Source of the DNA: Buttiauxella gaviniae ATCC 51604
Lineage (GTDB): Bacteria > Pseudomonadota > Gammaproteobacteria > Enterobacterales > Enterobacteriaceae
Reading direction: 5' to 3'
NCBI RefSeq assembly: GCF_001654835.1
Contig: NZ_LXEP01000031.1
Coordinates: 62,001-126,000 of the forward strand
DNA: 64,000 nt
Positions within the stretch are counted from its first letter, which is position 1, and every line of letters begins with the position of its first letter. Positions 62,677 to 64,000 of the stretch are shown piece by piece. The notes beneath the pieces were generated by a model. The model made no database searches and was not told the origin of the DNA. It saw only the letters and a list, made by a program, of their open reading frames with translations. A program made the position numbers and the translations under genes.

Positions 62677-64000
62677 ATGAAAAACATCCAACCTCTTAAT
62701 TACGACATTATTAAAAATGAGTGGCAGTTGTTAATTAATAATACAAATGCTGCAACTCATCAGACCCTCATGAGCCTTAGTGATGAGGAGGTCAGGCAAC
62801 TGGTTGATGCGTATTATCAATATATGTTGCAGGATGAGAAGGCGAAGTTATTCCTTAGCACGACCCAGGTTGAAGAGAGACTTAGTGCCAGTATGAACAA
62901 CTGGTTGCGCAAGGTGCTGGGTAGTTCGTGTGAAGATTTATCAGAGTTAATTGCTCATCAGCGCAAGGTTGGTGAAGTTCATGCGCGTATTGGTCTACCT
63001 ATCGACCTTGTCGCCCGTGGTGCCAGAAAGCTGAAGTATGAGCTTTTTCAATTACTATTAAATAAACCACAGATCTCAGCAAAAGAAATTAGCGATGCTA
63101 TCTTTTTTAGTGGCATGGCCATAGATTCAGCAATTGAAGTCATGACGATTGCTTTTACGCCATCACATCAGAAAATGATGCACGATCAAGAACATTTTCG
63201 CCTGCTGACTGTATATGATGATATGAACGTTGAGCGTGAACGTCAGTTAGGGGCTTTGAAAGATTGGGAAAATCAGTTTATTTATAATATTGCGACTGAA
63301 TTGCCATTTGAAGAGCGAGTGCTACTCAGTGATTCTGAATTTGGGCTATGGTTTGCTCATAAAGGCCAGCATATTTTCAGACAGCCAGATTTAATTAAAA
63401 AAATCGACTCGTTAATCCAAAAAATAGATAGGATTATTACCACTGAGTTTGCTAATGAATCCTCAGATGCTTTTAGTCGCATTCATCTGTTACGCATGTT
63501 AAGGCAAGATGTTGAACAGGTTAATATGATTCTTAGCTCTATTTTCGAAGAGATAGTGAAGAGTGAGAATGGCAAAGATCCAATGACCAAGCTACTTACT
63601 CGTCGCTTTATCCCTACGATTATGGGACGTGAGATTGGTTTATCTATTAGGTCCGGTAAGCCTTTTACTATCGCTTTGTTGGACATAGATTACTTCAAAA
63701 AAATCAATGATAATTATGGTCACGCCGTTGGTGATAACACACTAAAAAATATTGCGACTTGGTTACATGAGTATGTACGCAGTAGTGATTATGTCTTCCG
63801 CTACGGTGGCGAGGAATTTATGTTGTTGCTGGTGGAAACGACACTGTCTCAGGCTCAAGTCCTGACGGAGCGACTGCGCAACCATATTGCCAGCCAGATG
63901 ATTGAAGTTGATGTAGACACTTCATTTAATGTCACCATCAGTGCAGGTTTGGTCGAATTCGATAACCACCCTGATTACCAGCGGCTTATTAACAAAGCAG
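62677..64000 (+). CDS. dosC: Globin-coupled diguanylate cyclase (DosC-like), cut by window end
   Basis: At least 441 residues with no stop before the window ends, close to the full 460 of E. coli DosC. The N-terminal globin sensor (about 1-150) has the proximal His at about residue 102 in EVHARIGLPIDLV and Tyr47 at the distal position used by DosC to sense O2. The GGDEF domain carries DIDYFKKINDNYGHAVGD, the inhibitory site RSSD and the active-site motif RYGGEEF five residues later, so the cyclase looks active. It would make c-di-GMP in response to oxygen. A TATAAT at 62608-62613 may be its -10 element. A dosP-type phosphodiesterase may follow outside the window. Confidence 0.88.
   Translation, partial: MKNIQPLNYDIIKNEWQLLINNTNAATHQTLMSLSDEEVRQLVDAYYQYMLQDEKAKLFLSTTQVEERLSASMNNWLRKVLGSSCEDLSELIAHQRKVGEVHARIGLPIDLVARGARKLKYELFQLLLNKPQISAKEISDAIFFSGMAIDSAIEVMTIAFTPSHQKMMHDQEHFRLLTVYDDMNVERERQLGALKDWENQFIYNIATELPFEERVLLSDSEFGLWFAHKGQHIFRQPDLIKKIDSLIQKIDRIITTEFANESSDAFSRIHLLRMLRQDVEQVNMILSSIFEEIVKSENGKDPMTKLLTRRFIPTIMGREIGLSIRSGKPFTIALLDIDYFKKINDNYGHAVGDNTLKNIATWLHEYVRSSDYVFRYGGEEFMLLLVETTLSQAQVLTERLRNHIASQMIEVDVDTSFNVTISAGLVEFDNHPDYQRLINKA

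Overview
The window reads as a piece of an Enterobacteriaceae chromosome. Many genes match E. coli K-12 counterparts in order, length and motifs: ilvN, osmC, lldPRD, ybdK, ybdG, ybdJ, fdnGHI, yahB, yahDEFG, yahIJ, yahO, trkG and a dosC-type gene. REP/BIME palindromes and three ERIC elements point the same way. I cannot name the genus from sequence alone. No rRNA, tRNA, CRISPR array, insertion sequence or prophage was seen.

Layout. 1-4500: the end of ilvN, a VapBC toxin-antitoxin pair, an operon of periplasmic TPR protein, ECF sigma factor and membrane anti-sigma factor, then osmC and a RelE/HigB-like toxin with its HTH antitoxin. 4500-8400: the lldPRD L-lactate operon with two identical LldR operators. 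8400-13120: a PepSY/DUF2946 membrane pair, a YahK-like alcohol dehydrogenase, a cupin and a divergent LysR gene. 13180-16380: ybdK, ybdG and ybdJ around an unusually long ERIC element. 16490-21083: fdnIHG, in which fdnG has a UGA selenocysteine codon followed by a SECIS hairpin, and FNR/NarL-type sites lie upstream. 21250-24720: two LysR genes (the second is yahB) flanking a metallo-beta-lactamase-fold protein and a DsbA-family protein.

25100-33570: an expanded yah cluster (yahD, E, F, G, an NCS2-type permease, yahI carbamate kinase, and yahJ with a Tat signal). Its composition fits an energy-yielding route in which an amidohydrolase product is imported, carbamoyl-transferred and turned into ATP. 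33850-40350: two paralogous MFS carriers, a LysR regulator, tartrate dehydrogenase and a glycerate kinase, which together look like a tartrate-to-glycerate route. 40340-45130: an AraC regulator, a GH3 beta-glucosidase and a GPH symporter for beta-glucosides. 45500-47400: trkG and yahO. 47600-52170: cellobiose-type PTS EIIC and EIIB, a GH4 6-phospho-beta-glycosidase and an unusual RpiR regulator, with no EIIA gene in view. 52220-56430: a D-amino-acid module of DSD1-type deaminase, N-acyl-D-amino-acid deacylase, RidA and another RpiR regulator. 57270-62440: a tightly coupled operon of AI-2E-type permease, outer-membrane factor, HlyD-type adaptor, DUF2955 membrane protein and a two-TM K+ channel. 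62677-end: a globin-coupled diguanylate cyclase cut by the window edge.

Most of the window consists of carbon and nitrogen utilisation cassettes, each carrying its own regulator (LldR, LysR, AraC or RpiR). Identities given by E. coli gene names rest on recognition of sequence and synteny, not on a database search.
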